From: Brachynemurus nebulosus | Taxonomy: Eukaryota; Arthropoda; Insecta; Neuroptera; Myrmeleontidae | DNA length: 64,000 bases | Reading direction: 5' to 3' | Assembly: GCA_035578155.1 (NCBI GenBank) | Contig: JAPWDM010000001.1 | Span: 10,143,543 to 10,207,542, forward strand | In this document: piece after piece, positions 1 to 10,340 of the stretch | How the letters are laid out: every line of letters begins with the position of its first letter | Position numbering within the stretch: the first letter of the stretch is position 1 | The notes under the pieces: generated by a model | The model's input: only the letters and a program-made list of their open reading frames with translations | Database searches by the model: none | Told to the model about the DNA's origin: nothing | Position numbers and translations under genes: made by a program

Positions 1-68
1 AAAAAAAATGAATGAAACAGGGAAAGTCGTTCTCAAGTTATGGCGTGACCAAAGGAAATACAGGTTCA

Positions 69-70
<2 letters not shown>

Positions 71-149
<79 letters not shown>
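71..149. repeat. (TA)n microsatellite
   Basis: Uninterrupted TA dinucleotides just upstream of the antimicrobial peptide exon. The following 50 bases are a decayed GATATA/GTATA run. The first 70 bases hold nothing I recognise. Confidence 0.97.
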
Positions 150-154
<5 letters not shown>

Positions 155-199
155 GATATAGATATAGGTATAGTTATAGATATACAATTTTTTGTCTAG

Positions 200-812
200 A
201 TTTTAAATTGGAAAAGGATCCACCAGAACCGATTGTGCGTCCCTCTGGTGGTCATGTAGATGTGGGAGCTAATATTAGAGACATAGTTAAGAACAGTCCA
301 AATCATCTTGATGGTTCAATATACGCCAAAGTTCCACTACAAAAAGAACTTCCAGTTGGGGTATGTTCAAAATTTAAAATCTTTAATTTACTTTATCTGT
401 TTTTTTCGAAGTGCTAGGGAACTTTACTTTGTATTACCTTAATTTTACATATTTAGATGTTATGTTTTTTCTGAATCATAAAAGATCTATTGAATTTCGA
501 AAACAAACAACATTTCACTAATATTCAAAAAATAAATCATAAAATAAGAGTTAAGACTAATCTGTTAAAACAAATACTAACTGGTTTTCATAGATTGGTG
601 GAGGTCTCCAGTACCGAAATGACCGTGGCCATGGTGTATACGCTAACGTTGATCACATACCAAAAATTAATACACGAGTGGACGTTGGCGCTACTTACCG
701 TATTCATGAAACGCCCAGAACGAAAGTGGATTTGGTTGGTGGAGCTTACAAAAGTTTTGGACCCTATGGTGATCCTTGGGGTGTACAAGGAGGTGTTCGT
801 ATTAATTTCTAA
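200..812 (+). CDS. Attacin/diptericin-superfamily glycine-rich antimicrobial peptide, last two exons
   Basis: Two exons are visible. Exon A (200-360) follows a TTTTTGTCTAG acceptor, enters with two bases of a split codon and ends in frame at ...ELPVG before GTATGT. Exon B (594-812) follows TTTTCATAG and runs from [10 protein letters not shown] to RINF and a stop. The joined part is about 125 residues. It is rich in Gly, Asp and Arg, has no Cys, and ends [18 protein letters not shown]...GGVRINF. That tail resembles the C-terminal G domain of diptericin and the GG-x-R-x-F ends of hemiptericin and hymenoptaecin, secreted peptides made in the fat body against Gram-negative bacteria. 'GSIYAKVP' and 'VDVGATYRI' look like repeated beta-strand modules of this superfamily. 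The signal peptide and pro-region exon is not seen upstream and may lie outside the window. Which member it is remains open. Confidence 0.72.
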
Positions 813-1008
813 GTGGTATACAAATATGTAGGTGACTAATATTGTGTAAATCACGATGAATTTACTTACAAAGCTGCCAAAGAACATAATATTCATTTGA
901 TTATTAGCTAATTTAGATTATTACTTATTTTTTAATTTTACGTGCCAATGTACCAAGGATGTTAGTTTTATATTTTTTTCTATTTCTATGTAAACACACA
1001 GAATGTTT

Positions 1009-1014
1009 AATAAA
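1009..1014 (+). promoter_or_regulatory. Polyadenylation signal AATAAA
   Basis: An AATAAA hexamer about 200 bp after the antimicrobial peptide stop codon, followed by T-rich and GT-containing sequence. It is the likely 3' end of that transcript. The interval 813-1008 would be its 3' UTR. Confidence 0.45.
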
Positions 1015-1522
1015 GCTTTATTGAAAGTGTCGATTCGTTTTTAATTTTTGGTTTCTTTAAAAAAAGTCAATTAGATAAATGTGTTTTGCGGTGTCATCTA
1101 CTTATCTATTAAGATACAACTTTAAATTTAAAATTTCTACCATTTAGTTTTTTCATTTTTTTTCAACAGGTAGAAATATAGTTTTGGGATGTAAGAGTAA
1201 GAGCTGGAGTAAATACTATTAGTTTTAGTAAGTTGCATTTTAGAATATTTTCGTTTGATTATGAAAGGTTTGGATTAAACGACCGAATAGTTAGAAAAAT
1301 TTTGAATGAATTTTAAAACATTTTTACATTTGAAGTACTTCGCAAAAGCTGTAGTTGAAAAAGATATAAGTACTTTAACCTAGCATAATCTTAGATCATA
1401 CTAGATAGATGCTTCGGGGTTTATATTTTTGATCGTAAATCATAGGTATAATTTCGTCAATTTAGATACCTAATTCGATTGCTCTTATTCAAGATGTTGA
1501 GTTACACTAGCCCAAATTTAAA
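1015..1522. other. AT-rich intergenic, nothing recognised
   Basis: No open frame of note, no inverted or tandem structure that I can see. Confidence 0.5.
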
Positions 1523-1790
1523 ATACCCCTATCGCAGCATCCTGCATAGCATAGAGAATTTCCGTTTATAAGAATCCGTTTTTCTGTGATTTTTCACCCT
1601 TTTAAGTGATTTTTCCTCCTCTTTCTAATGGTGTAAATAAATGTCGCAAAAACTTTATGACTTGAGAAAGTTTTGGCAAAAAACCAGTTTTTTAACAAAA
1701 ATGAGCAAAGAAAACCATGTTCTAGGTATCTAACCATGTTTTAGTTCATGGCTGGCTAATGAACTTGTCCAACGATGTGGGACTAAATAT
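1523..1790 (+). repeat. Dispersed family R, 5' part
   Basis: Begins with the family R 5' motif (ATACCCCTATCGCAGCATCC, then TGCATAgCATAGaGAATTTCC) and runs through the GTGATTTTTCCTCCTCTTTC and 'GTTTTGGCAAAAAACCAG' blocks. It ends at 'GGCTGGCTAATGAACTTGTC'. Related copies lie at 3629, 4400, 11049, 20681, 23040, 44158, 60178 and 61752. Family R has no coding capacity that I can see; its class is unknown. Confidence 0.8.
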
Positions 1791-1809
1791 AAATACACTA
1801 GCGGAAACA

Positions 1810-2661
1810 ATTAAAGCATCAAAAAAAATTCCAAATTTTTAGCGATTTTTCGAATGGCTGTATCTTTGTTAAAAATGGTCGTATCGGAGTCGTAAGCACA
1901 GCAATTTAAAGCTTTAAGTTTCTAGTTTTTAAATCTTTCAACTAAAAAATTTTCAAAGCTACGTGTATCGCTCAATCCTAATAAATACACTGAAAAAAAA
2001 AATTTGGAAAATTTTGTTTTTTTGTTCCACGGACTTGGTAAAAAATTTCCCGACTTAACCACCACATAGGCCGGATAAATTGTTAATTTAGCTTTAAATC
2101 ATTTCGTCTTTGACCATCGATATTTCAGCAACTAATGATCGCACAGAAAATTGGAGATGGGCTTTAAAAACTCGATTAAATTCTCTACAAGGATTAGCCA
2201 TTGTTTTTTCAAAAAAAATTTTTTTCCATGCTCTACATGAATTCGAAAACTTCATGGGCTTTTGGTAGCTTTTTGGAAAATCGATCGCTGAATAAAAAAT
2301 ATCGAGAAAACCATTAATGTTAAGTGTGCCTTTTACAGTTCAGATACCCACAAAAACCCCACCGAGTTTCAATTTAATCCATCCAGCCGTTTTTTTGTTT
2401 CACTCGATTGAATTTTTGAAAAAATTATAGTATCATTTTTTTGGTATCAAACTTTCAAAATCTTGAACAAAATGAAAAAAAAAATTTTCTCAGCTTTTTT
2501 CACATTTTTATCTATAACAGTATTTAAATTTATAAAAAAAAGAAAATTTCTTAGAAAATTTTCAAAAAAAATTTTTTTTTAAGAATTTTTCGAAAAAATT
2601 TTCCAAAAATTTTCCTGCAAAATTTTAGAAAATAATTTTTTTTTGAAAATTTTCTAAGAAA
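1810..2661 (+). repeat. Dispersed family G, copy 1
   Basis: Starts ATTAAAGCATCAAAAAAAA and matches 46986-47998 at many points: 'GATTTTTCGAATGGCTGT', 'AAAATGGTCGTATCGGAGTC', 'CCATCGATATxTCAGCAAC', 'GAGTTTCAATTTAATCCATC'. The body holds long A/T runs such as GAAAATTTTC that fold on themselves. This copy stops at the TATATACTA where the next element begins. Confidence 0.75.
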
Positions 2662-2672
2662 TATATACTATA

Positions 2673-3628
2673 AGGAGGGATAATTCGGGACAGGCGGGTG
2701 AATAGGGACGAAACGAAAAATGTCATTCATGAACATCATTTAAAAATACTCAATGTAAATGCGAACATATATCTTACTTAAATTATAGTATAATCATTAT
2801 TCTTTCGGCTAAAAATAGTAACTAAGTTTGAAGTTCAATAAAAAATATTAAAAATTGAGTTTAGATTGACGTCTTCAAACAGTGTTATTTTTTGTTCCTT
2901 AAAACTTTATGTTAAAATTATTTATTTCGGTGCTCTTATGAATAAATTGTTGTTTTATCGAAAATTTAATTATTTTGGAACATACCTGAAGAAAGAAGAC
3001 TGCAGACTTTTAATTGTTTTATTTTTTTAAGAGGAAATAATGAGGACTTGACATTTGGGCTAGGTTGGAAATTAATAGGGACGGAAAAGGTGTGAATAGG
3101 GGCACTGTATAGGTTAATAGGGACGTTATATAAAAATATAAAGGGACGAATGTGGGGTGATTAGGGACGGATGAAGCTTGTATTGGAACATAGAAGAGAG
3201 TACTTTCAATGCTATCAAGTCATTCGACATTTTTATAAGCACATTCAGCATAGCATTTCTATACTTCATAAACTTCATTTTAGATTTTACGTTTATTTCT
3301 ACAGAAAATCATCAAATATTATTTCTTTTTTGAATGAATAAATAAAAAAAAATTCGAAATTACGTTATATTTAAATTTCAATTTTGGTCGGCCATACAGT
3401 TTGTCCCCATTCACCCTTTTATCGTCTGTTTTGATCCCAATTTTTCATAGAAAAGAAATTATATGATTTTTGTTATTTTTTCAAAAACCATCGATATTTT
3501 CAAAATTTTTTGGATACTGTCATAAAGTGACCATCCTCGCATACATTTTTAACATATCAAAGATTAGGTACTCATAAAATAAATACAAACAAATACGGTG
3601 TAAAGTCTGAATTCGTCCCTTTTCACCT
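2673..3628. mobile_element. Non-autonomous TA-target element with reiterated GGGACG motif
   Basis: Left end TA|AGGAGGGATAATTCGGG, followed by GTGAATAGGGACGAA. Right end GAATTCGTCCCTTTTCACCT, roughly its inverse. The motif GTGAATAGGGACG recurs inside in both orientations, at about 2690, 3072, 3090, 3115, 3145, 3159, 3407 (inverted) and 3614 (inverted). No transposase frame. The right flank reads CA instead of TA, so the target duplication is only half visible. Confidence 0.55.
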
Positions 3629-3727
3629 CAGTCTACGGTCATCCAAGTCATCCAAGATTTTTGGACTTCCAACGTTTTCACCAAATTTCGTAAACTTAGA
3701 AGGTTTTGCCGGAGAATTATCGTGCTG

Positions 3728-3800
<73 letters not shown>

Positions 3801-4030
3801 CACGATAACTCTTGGAAAACGTGATGAAAACGTTGGAAGTCCAAAAATCTTGGATGACTTCTTCAGCCACACACGTCGGATCCCAGGAACATGGTTTTTT
3901 GAGCAATTTTCGTGAAACTGAGTTTTTGGCCAAAATTTGCTATAATTTAAAAGTTTTTGCCACATTTTTTTACACCATTGCAAAGACGGGAAAAAATCAT
4001 ATAAAAAAGGTTTTTGAACTATTATTCTAG
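3629..4030. repeat. Inverted pair of family R copies around a (TA)n centre
   Basis: The left arm (about 3642-3730) reads family R forward: CCAAGATTTTTGGACTTCC, then TTTCACCAAATTTCGTAAAC, then GAATTATCGTGCTGATAC. After a TA run at 3731-3796 the right arm (3797-4030) reads the same family in reverse: AAAGCACGATAACTC, then ACGTTGGAAGTCCAAAAATC, then CACACGTCGGATCC. This gives a hairpin-capable palindrome of about 400 bp with the TA array as its loop. Confidence 0.8.
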
Positions 4031-4399
4031 GTTAGCTAGTTTTTGAAAAAATAAGAAAAAAAGTCAGTTTATTATTCTATAATTTTAGTACAGTTAAACT
4101 TTTTTTTGTGCGGTGGATAGGGCGCGCATAAAAAATTCGCACAAAAAAATATATTCAAAAACATCATAAATAGCTATAAAAAGTATAGTTCGATCCAGAT
4201 TGTACAAAAAACTTATTTTGTGCGGTTGGTCGGGACCGCATAAAAAAAGTTTCATCGGAAAAACATCACTCAAAACGCTTAAAACTTAGAAATTTGCTTA
4301 GAAGTTGCTTCTATAAACAAGATATATAGCATTAATTTACACGTAGAAACATTTTATTTCAATTTTATAATATTATGAAAATTTTGAAAAATATTAAAA
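4031..4399. other. AT-rich, with a duplicated GTGCGG block
   Basis: Contains TTTTTTTTGTGCGGTGGATAG near 4098 and a second copy, TTTGTGCGGTTGGTCGGGA, near 4216. Each is followed by CGCATAAAAAA. No gene is visible. Confidence 0.5.
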
Positions 4400-4652
4400 A
4401 ACCATGTTTCAGGCATCGGATATGGCTGGCTAACGAACTTGTCCAACGGCTTGCGACTTCCAACATTTTCACCAAATTTCGTAAAAATAGGACATTTCGT
4501 TCTAGTTATCGTGCGGACACATATAAATTTAAGTGAATATTATTTTGGGTTTCTAGGGACCTCAAAACAAATTTCTATTATAGTCCCGAGTTCAAGTCAT
4601 GTCATGGCAGTGGCTGTAATAGCTGATTTTTCGATTCGAAAATTCGCTTAAA
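4400..4652 (+). repeat. Family R copy lacking the TA array
   Basis: Holds both halves of family R: GGCATCGGATATGGCTGGC and AACGAACTTGTCCAACGG, then ATCGTGCGGACACATATAAA, running straight into TTTAAGTGAATATTATTTTG and TTTCTAGGGACCTCAAAAC. The spot occupied by tens of TA units in other copies is only ACATATAAA here, so this copy shows the unexpanded state. Confidence 0.85.
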
Positions 4653-5252
4653 TGGGAAAATTTTGAAAATATCGTTTTATAAACATGTGCCTAATTCAAA
4701 CTCGTTTTTGTTTTATAATTTTGATAAACAAATTTTAGATTTTATCAATTAACCAGCTTAACTATGAGAAAATATGGTATGCTGATTTTTTGTCATATTC
4801 GTTTTTAATTTACGTGTATATCATTTAGTATACATATTGTTGAAGGTGTGGCCGCATTTAAGCAAAGGCTTAATTGCGCTGCAGGCTATGTGTTCGCACC
4901 GGAAAAAAACTGTTCAGCACTTAATTTTGAGTAGACTAAAAAATACATTTCAGCAGTCTTCTAATCATAACAAACGATGGCACCGTAGATTCAGCTGGAC
5001 TATAATTCGGCTGAATTTTTCAGTGCCGAGTCGATATTAGAATTGAGTGAACATTTTTAGCCATGTCAAGTGCCTTCCAGCTGAGTTAAATAATAAGTCA
5101 AATACGTCAAACGAAAACAAATGTAACTGATGCTTATGTTTCGGGAAAAGGTTCTAATTTCTGAGGGTTTTGGACTTATAATATATTTGAATTAATTGGA
5201 AGTAAAAAATGTTTGTTTATTATATTCCTTTTGGCGAGTCTACAAATGAAAA
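4653..5252. other. AT-rich intergenic, nothing recognised
   Basis: Only short, unsupported open frames. Confidence 0.45.
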
Positions 5253-5372
5253 ATTCAGTTATTCCAACGTATGCCAGATAGTGCTACTTGAGCCCTGGAC
5301 CCAAAAAATGAGTGACATAAGAACAATTTTTTTTTAAGTCCCTAGAAACCGAAAATCGATTCACTAAAAATA
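5253..5372 (-). repeat. Family R 3' tail, minus strand
   Basis: On the minus strand it reads TTTTAGTGAATCGATTTTCGG, then TTTCTAGGGACTT..., then GGGCTCAAGTAG. This is the post-array part of family R, diverged and with a poly-A interruption. Confidence 0.6.
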
Positions 5373-5657
5373 TCATCATATTAAGTAATTTTTTATTAAA
5401 AATTTTTTATTACGTAATAATGGTTTTCCCAATTTTTAAAATTTTTATTTTGAAGGTTAAAAGAAATTAAAATTTTGGCTACCACACTATTTTGTTTACC
5501 TTATATCATTTTCGCAGTTTCACAAAAAATTTACCAAATGTATGTTGGATACGCATCAAAACAGGGTTCCTCAGTAGCTAGAGATTTTCGAAATAAAATA
5601 TAACGCATTGAAGTATATTTCTTGCTGATTAAAAAAAGTAAAAACGGAAAAATGAAT

Positions 5658-5803
5658 AAATAGTATGTTATAGGTACACCAAGAGACTAAAGTGTAAGTC
5701 TTAATCCCGAGTGTGAAGTTTGTTACAGGCCCTCTAGCAACAAACTTCACACTAGGGATTAAAATTCTCACTTCCGTCCCTTGGTGTATAACATACTATT
5801 TTT
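5658..5803. repeat. Short fold-back element (hairpin)
   Basis: Arms of about 65 bp: AATAGTATGTTATAGGTACAC ... GAGTGTGAAGTTTGTT on the left and AACAAACTTCACACTAGGG ... TATAACATACTATTTT on the right. The loop is about 12 bp (CAGGCCCTCTAG). Related pieces (CACTAGGGACTAAAA...) occur near 12247 and 33315. Sequence 5804-5945 is AT-rich with a further decayed piece (GTCTCGGAATTGCAAG). Confidence 0.7.
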
Positions 5804-6058
5804 GTCCTTCACATCCTATTATGAAGGACTAAATCATGTATTTTAGTCTCGGAATTGCAAGAAAATTTTTAGTGTTATTTATTTAAAATAAATTTACCAC
5901 CCTAGGTTACCATGAATTTAAAAATGATTTTTTTATTTATTTTTTAGTCGAATTTTCTCCGACTTATACAGTCTATACGATAAGAGCTGCGAGAGGCGAG
6001 AGTAGGGGCGCTATCAGTTTTCGGACCCGTAGAACACGAATATGTAGAAAAAAAAATG

Positions 6059-6152
<94 letters not shown>

Positions 6153-6454
6153 CCGCCACCTTTTAATTTGTGTAGGGCCCCCCTATGGAATTTAAGAGAT
6201 GGAATTTGGTAAATGGGGCTTATTTTCGAGGCACCCCGTACTATCAAAGTGGGGTCAAATTTTGGGCAAATTTTTTTTCTGACCCGAACTTTAAGGGGGT
6301 GGTGGGGGCGGAAAAGCAATAAAACTTTTCCAAACCGGTTTTAAATAATGGTTCGGTCAATTATCTACAACATATCCAAAATTCAGCTTCCTAGGATGAT
6401 TTGGTGGGAGTAGAGGGGGGAAAAACGATTTTCGCTGGATCTAACAGGCCCCCA

Positions 6455-7020
6455 GCCCCCCAGAATTAACGTAGAGGGTTGAAATTTGGTGTGTTCATAA
6501 AGTTCGTACCTAGGTTGTGCTTTTTGGAGCTTTTAATATTTTACCCCCACCCCCCTCGTTTTTAAGCTACAATTTCATGCATTTTCGACGTTTTCGAAGT
6601 TTGTACCACTCGCACAGGTCACCCAAATAAACCTAGAGGGCTGAAATTTTGTATTCGGATTGAGTTAGTATCAAGGGGGTGCCTTTTGGGGGTCTCGACT
6701 TTCAAACCCTACCGCCACCATTTTTATAGCCAAAAGAACATGATTTTTCTTGTTTTTTAACAGTTTCGTTCGGGTCAAAATCTCCCCAAATAAACCTAGA
6801 GGGCTGAAATTTTGTGTACAGGTTAAGCTAATAGCCAGACACTGTTTTTTGGGGGGTTCAACTTTTAACCCTTACCCCCACGATTTTTACGCCAATATTT
6901 CCTTAATTTTTTTGCTTGTTTTCTAACACGTCTAGAGACTCTCTAAGGAAACCTAGAGGGCTGAAATTTTGTACGTGTATTCAGTTAGTATCCAGCTAGT
7001 ACCTTTTAGGGAGTCCACAT
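6455..7020. repeat. Internal ~160-bp degenerate repeats of family S
   Basis: Four units, each with TAGAGGGYTGAAATTTKGT followed about 60 bp later by a G-rich run and about 90 bp later by a CCCCCAC...TTTTT block. They start near 6473, 6630, 6797 and 6950. The same units recur in copies B and C. Confidence 0.7.
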
Positions 7021-7380
7021 TACTTTTCCCCCCACTTTTTCCATTTTTACATCGGAATTGAATGCTATTGTTAAATGTGTTTTAAATGCATTACTTTTAT
7101 TCTAAATACAAGTAGGCGAATAGTAATTTTAAAAAATTTAAAAAAAAGTGAATACAATTTTTTAACAAATGAAATACATACATATTAAGTAATTTGAAAA
7201 TGTTATTAAAGTCACTGTTTATTTATAAATTAGGAATTTTGAATTTTTTATTATTTATAAAATAGAAATTTTGGATTTTTTTGGAAAGAAAAAATACCTT
7301 CATAAAGGCCTTCTAGTCTACTATTTAAGGTCCTTTTTTAATACTTAAAAATAAAACACAAAGGCAATTGGCGGATAAGC

Positions 7381-7456
7381 ATGGGTAGGAATGCTTTCGT
7401 ACGAATTGTGTTGGCTTTTTTCCTGCTAACTGCTATCGGTATAAAATTGAAATTTA
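7381..7456 (+). pseudogene. Signal-peptide-like small frame of family S, interrupted
   Basis: Encodes MGRNAFVRIVLAFFLLTAIG and a few more residues before the TA-target insertion at 7457 breaks it. The uninterrupted 33-residue versions lie at 15839 and 16397. See those entries. Confidence 0.4.
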
Positions 7457-8486
7457 GGAGAGAGCGGGGCTATACCGTACAGCGATGCCAAACCGTACAC
7501 TCATTTTTCGTGTCTAGATTTCAAGCTAGACAAGTCCAATCGTTGTCGCAACCTAGCACCTGACCGCGGAAAATCACAGGATTGTGTTCGTTCCGCTGTG
7601 CGTATAAATGCCAATATGACGGTGAAAAAACTTGTTTTTATTATTTCTCTTATAATTTTGGGGCACTGCCAAATAAGAGTTGGGTGGAGAACCTTTACTT
7701 ATGAGCTAATAGCGATAAGATCATGAGAAATTACTTTTCTTAAGCTCTCTCTTGATCACTAGTGAAGACTAGTTAGGCGACGGAATTTTAGGTTAGGTTA
7801 TGAAACTCCCACAAGGTACAGGATGGGGCTAAACCGTACAGAAGTGTACGACTTAGCCCCAAATGGTTTAATATGGTAACATTAATAAATTGTAGTTGAT
7901 GCAGGAAATATAATAAAGTCTGCCGAGTCTGCAAATAATTTTACTTGTGATTTTTGTTTAAATGTATAAACTTTAAATAAAATACTTTCGTTCTCTAAAA
8001 TTTATCACTTTTTTTGATAAAAGTTAACCTAACACTTTTTATACTTTTATAAGCTGAACTAAATATACCGATAATACAAGTTACGTTATGTTGTTTCTTA
8101 GTTGAGTCGACAATAAATAATAAAATGTGTTTTCTACAATAATTTATTGCATTACTCTTATTTACTTCCTTAACAAGATGATTTTTTTACAATAATTTAT
8201 TGCATTACTCTTATTTACTTCCTTAACAAGATGATTTTTTTACTGTACGGTATAGCCCCTCCTACCGTACGGAATAGTTCCGACCCCCGGGGCTATTTCG
8301 TACAGAGACACTTTTTTGTAATTTAATTTAAATATGTAAACAGTGGAATAATTCAAATTTCTTTGTGTGAAATCAGTAGCCAATTGTCCAAATTATATAT
8401 TGCTAATTTTCTTATAATTTTATACTCGATATTAGATGAACAATAACAGCTCTCCCTTAAGTGTACGGCATAGCCCCGCTCTCCCC
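7457..8486. mobile_element. 1.03-kb TA-target non-autonomous element with reiterated CCGTAC motif
   Basis: Terminal inverted repeats GGAGAGAGCGGGGCTATACC (left) and the inverse of GGGGAGAGCGGGGCTATGCC (right). The flanks are AAATT-TA and TA-CTGAG. The matching positions in copies C and D of family S read AAATTTACTGAG with a single TA. They therefore show the empty site and prove a 2-bp TA duplication. The core GGGGCTAxxCCGTACA recurs near 7465, 7490, 7824, 7848, 8244, 8262 and 8280. No transposase frame. Confidence 0.88.
8137..8242 (+). repeat. 53-bp direct duplication
   Basis: CAATAATTTATTGCATTACT ... TTCCTTAACAAGATGATTTTTTTA appears twice back to back inside the TA-target element. Confidence 0.92.
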
Positions 8487-8804
8487 TACTGAGATTCAGC
8501 CCTTAAAAACTTACAACCTTTTTTTAAAGCCCCGATCAACCGGACACTCATCATCAGTTTTGAAACCATCAAAATGGTAAATCGCTTGTGGACTTTCAAT
8601 TATATTTCGCTTGTAGACATTCAATACCGAAGATGAAAGGAAAAATTCGACTTCCGTGATGGGGCTCCGCTGCTCACGGCGTTTTTTTTAAATTTTATTT
8701 TATACTAACTTTAGTCTGCAACATAGTTGCATTAAGTCGTTGAACGTTAACTATTAGTCTCATTGACTTCAAGCGTAATTTATTTTTCTCTACTATGTAT
8801 ATTA

Positions 8805-9248
8805 TAGTGATGAGCAAATGTAAGACCAAGACCAAGATTTGGCAGTTTTGGTCTTGGTCTTGTTCTTGCATTAAGAGTCTTGGTATTGGTCTTGCAAAAT
8901 GCAGTCTTGGTCTTGTCTTGGTCTTGTTATTGCTAAAAAATCTTGTACTTTCTTGCATTTTTTTATTAGCGAATTTTTTTCTTTTAAAATCAGAATTTTT
9001 ACTATCTTTAGGTATTAATTATACTTTCAAACTATTTAAATAGTTTAGCAAGAGTCTTACTTTTTTCTTGCTTTTTTCTTGCTTTTGTCTTGGTCTTGCT
9101 CACTTGAGTCTTGGTATTGGTCTTGCAGCCATACTTATAGTTTTGGTCTTGGTCTTGCTCTTGGTATACATAGTCTTGGTCTTGATCTTGCAAAAAATGC
9201 AAGACCAAGACAATACTACAAGACCAAGACTAATTTTGCTCATCACTA
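8805..9248. mobile_element. hAT-type MITE built of CTTGGTCTTG repeats
   Basis: Terminal inverted repeats TAGTGATGAGCAAA / inverse, flanked on both sides by the exact 8-bp duplication GTATATTA (8797-8804 and 9249-9256). That pattern is typical of hAT insertion. The interior (444 bp in all) is made mostly of irregular CTTGGTCTTG and its complement (CAAGACCAAG), reading inward from both ends. No transposase. Apparent open frames here are by-products of the repeat. Confidence 0.92.
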
Positions 9249-9262
9249 GTATATTATAGTAA

Positions 9263-9382
9263 CCCTTGTTTATTTTGTTTAAAATATGAACACTATATTT
9301 CCCTCTCTGTTTTACAGAATAGTAAAAATGTGCAAAACAGAGAAAGAAATATGGTGTTCATATTCTAAACAAAATAAACAAG
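9263..9382. repeat. Hairpin element
   Basis: Arms of about 50 bp: CCCTTGTTTATTTTGTTTAA and ATGAACAC.ATATTT on the left, AAATATGGTGTTCATATTCT and AAACAAAATAAACAAGG on the right. It lies 7 bp from the hAT target duplication. Confidence 0.85.
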
Positions 9383-9446
9383 GTAGCTAAATGATTTTTG
9401 TCTGTTGAAAGGTAATTTAATTATATTTAAATTAACTTTTAATAAT

Positions 9447-9468
9447 TGAAGGAGCAAGTGCATGGAGA
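9447..9468 (+). repeat. Fragment of the TGAAGGGGCAAGTGCATG terminus
   Basis: TGAAGGAGCAAGTGCATGGA matches the terminal repeat of the element at 48331-49200. Only this end is present. Confidence 0.55.
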
Positions 9469-9481
9469 CGTTATTTATATA

Positions 9482-10094
9482 CAGGGTGTTAGTGAATATG
9501 TACGAGAGATTTTGACAGGTGTTTGCTGAGGTTCTTTTATGTAAAAAAGTTCATATAAACCCAGGTCCAAAACACTTAGTTTCCAAGCTACAGGGTATTC
9601 AGTTTCTCAGTATCTCAAAACGTTTTTTTTAAATATTTAAGAAAATATTTAAATACGTTTTGAGACATTGATATAAAATTTGGGACACGCTATGACAGGA
9701 TAAATACCCATATTCTGAAGTAGACAGAATATTTCTACTCAAACCAGTGGCGTCCGAACGGCCATCTGATGAGATATTTTTGAAGAAAGAAAAGGCATGC
9801 CAATGATTTTTTCCAGTTCCAAAATGTTTTTTCAAATGCCCCATAAATTTGTTGACAAAATGACCTCTTATTGTTAGTATTTTGTCGCTCATGTACCCAT
9901 TTTCAAAATAAAAAATAATTTCCAAGTTACTGTTCCTACTACAAAACCGGTATGGGCTACTCTGTATCTTGTCCGTCTAATCTGTATCTTGGAAATTAAG
10001 CGTTTTCGGACTTGGGTTTATATGCACTTTTTTACTTAAAAGAACTTCAGCAATCACCTATTAATATTTTTCGCACTTATTTACTAACACCCTG
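9482..10094. mobile_element. Palindromic MITE, CAGGGTGTTAGT ends, TA target
   Basis: Left end TA|CAGGGTGTTAGTGAATATG, right end TTTACTAACACCCTG|TA. The inverted similarity extends over about 110 bp (GGTGxTTGCTGAxGTTCTTTTA; AAACCCAGGTCCxAAAxCxC). TA target and CAGGGTG-type ends are common in mariner-like MITEs of insects. The 98-codon minus-strand frame at 9629-9925 lies inside and is not supported as a gene. Confidence 0.85.
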
Positions 10095-10245
10095 TATAAG
10101 CAAATTAAAAAAAAAAATATTTTATTATAACTTTTGGATAAATTATAAAATTATGATGCAATTTCTTTTAATTGTTTTTGTTTTTTTTTTGCACCAAATT
10201 ATTAGTGTCTAGACAAGATGTGCAAATATTACGTAATCTGCGTTA

Positions 10246-10340
10246 CTGAATATGTAGAGTGTCTATATTTTAACAAAACTAAGCCGGAACGGACGCCAGA
10301 AAAAGGTTTTACATTTGGTGTGGAATTTTGAATTGAACTA
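10246..10340 (+). repeat. Dispersed repeat shared with 43590
   Basis: TTACTGAATATGTAGAGTGT and CTATATTTTAACAAAACTAA match TTACTGAATATGCAGGGTGT and CCATATTTTAACGAAATCAA near 43590. Confidence 0.65.

Larger units (their letters stand above)
5946..8689 (+). mobile_element. Family S element, copy A (split by an insertion)
   Basis: Begins TAGTCGAATTTTCTCCGAC and 'GAGAGGCGAGAGTAGGGGCG', followed by a TA array (6063-6150), then TTCCCGCCACCTTTTAATTT, four degenerate repeats of about 160 bp, a small signal-peptide-like frame (7381) and the 3' block TTCCGTGATGGGGCTCCGCT, GCTCACGGCG, T(8). The 3' block can fold (CCGTGA ... TCACGG). GTCGAATTTTTCC-type sequence near the 5' end is inverted near the 3' end (GGAAAAATTCGAC). 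Without its 1.03-kb insertion the element is about 1.7 kb, the same size as copy C at 14426. Class not recognised. Confidence 0.75.

Noticed and set aside
8695..9259. Leu/Val/Gln-rich frames on both strands
   Set aside because: By-products of the CTTGGTCTTG repeat in the hAT MITE.
9629..9925. A 98-codon minus-strand frame
   Set aside because: It lies wholly inside the palindromic MITE at 9482-10094 and has no motif or splice context.
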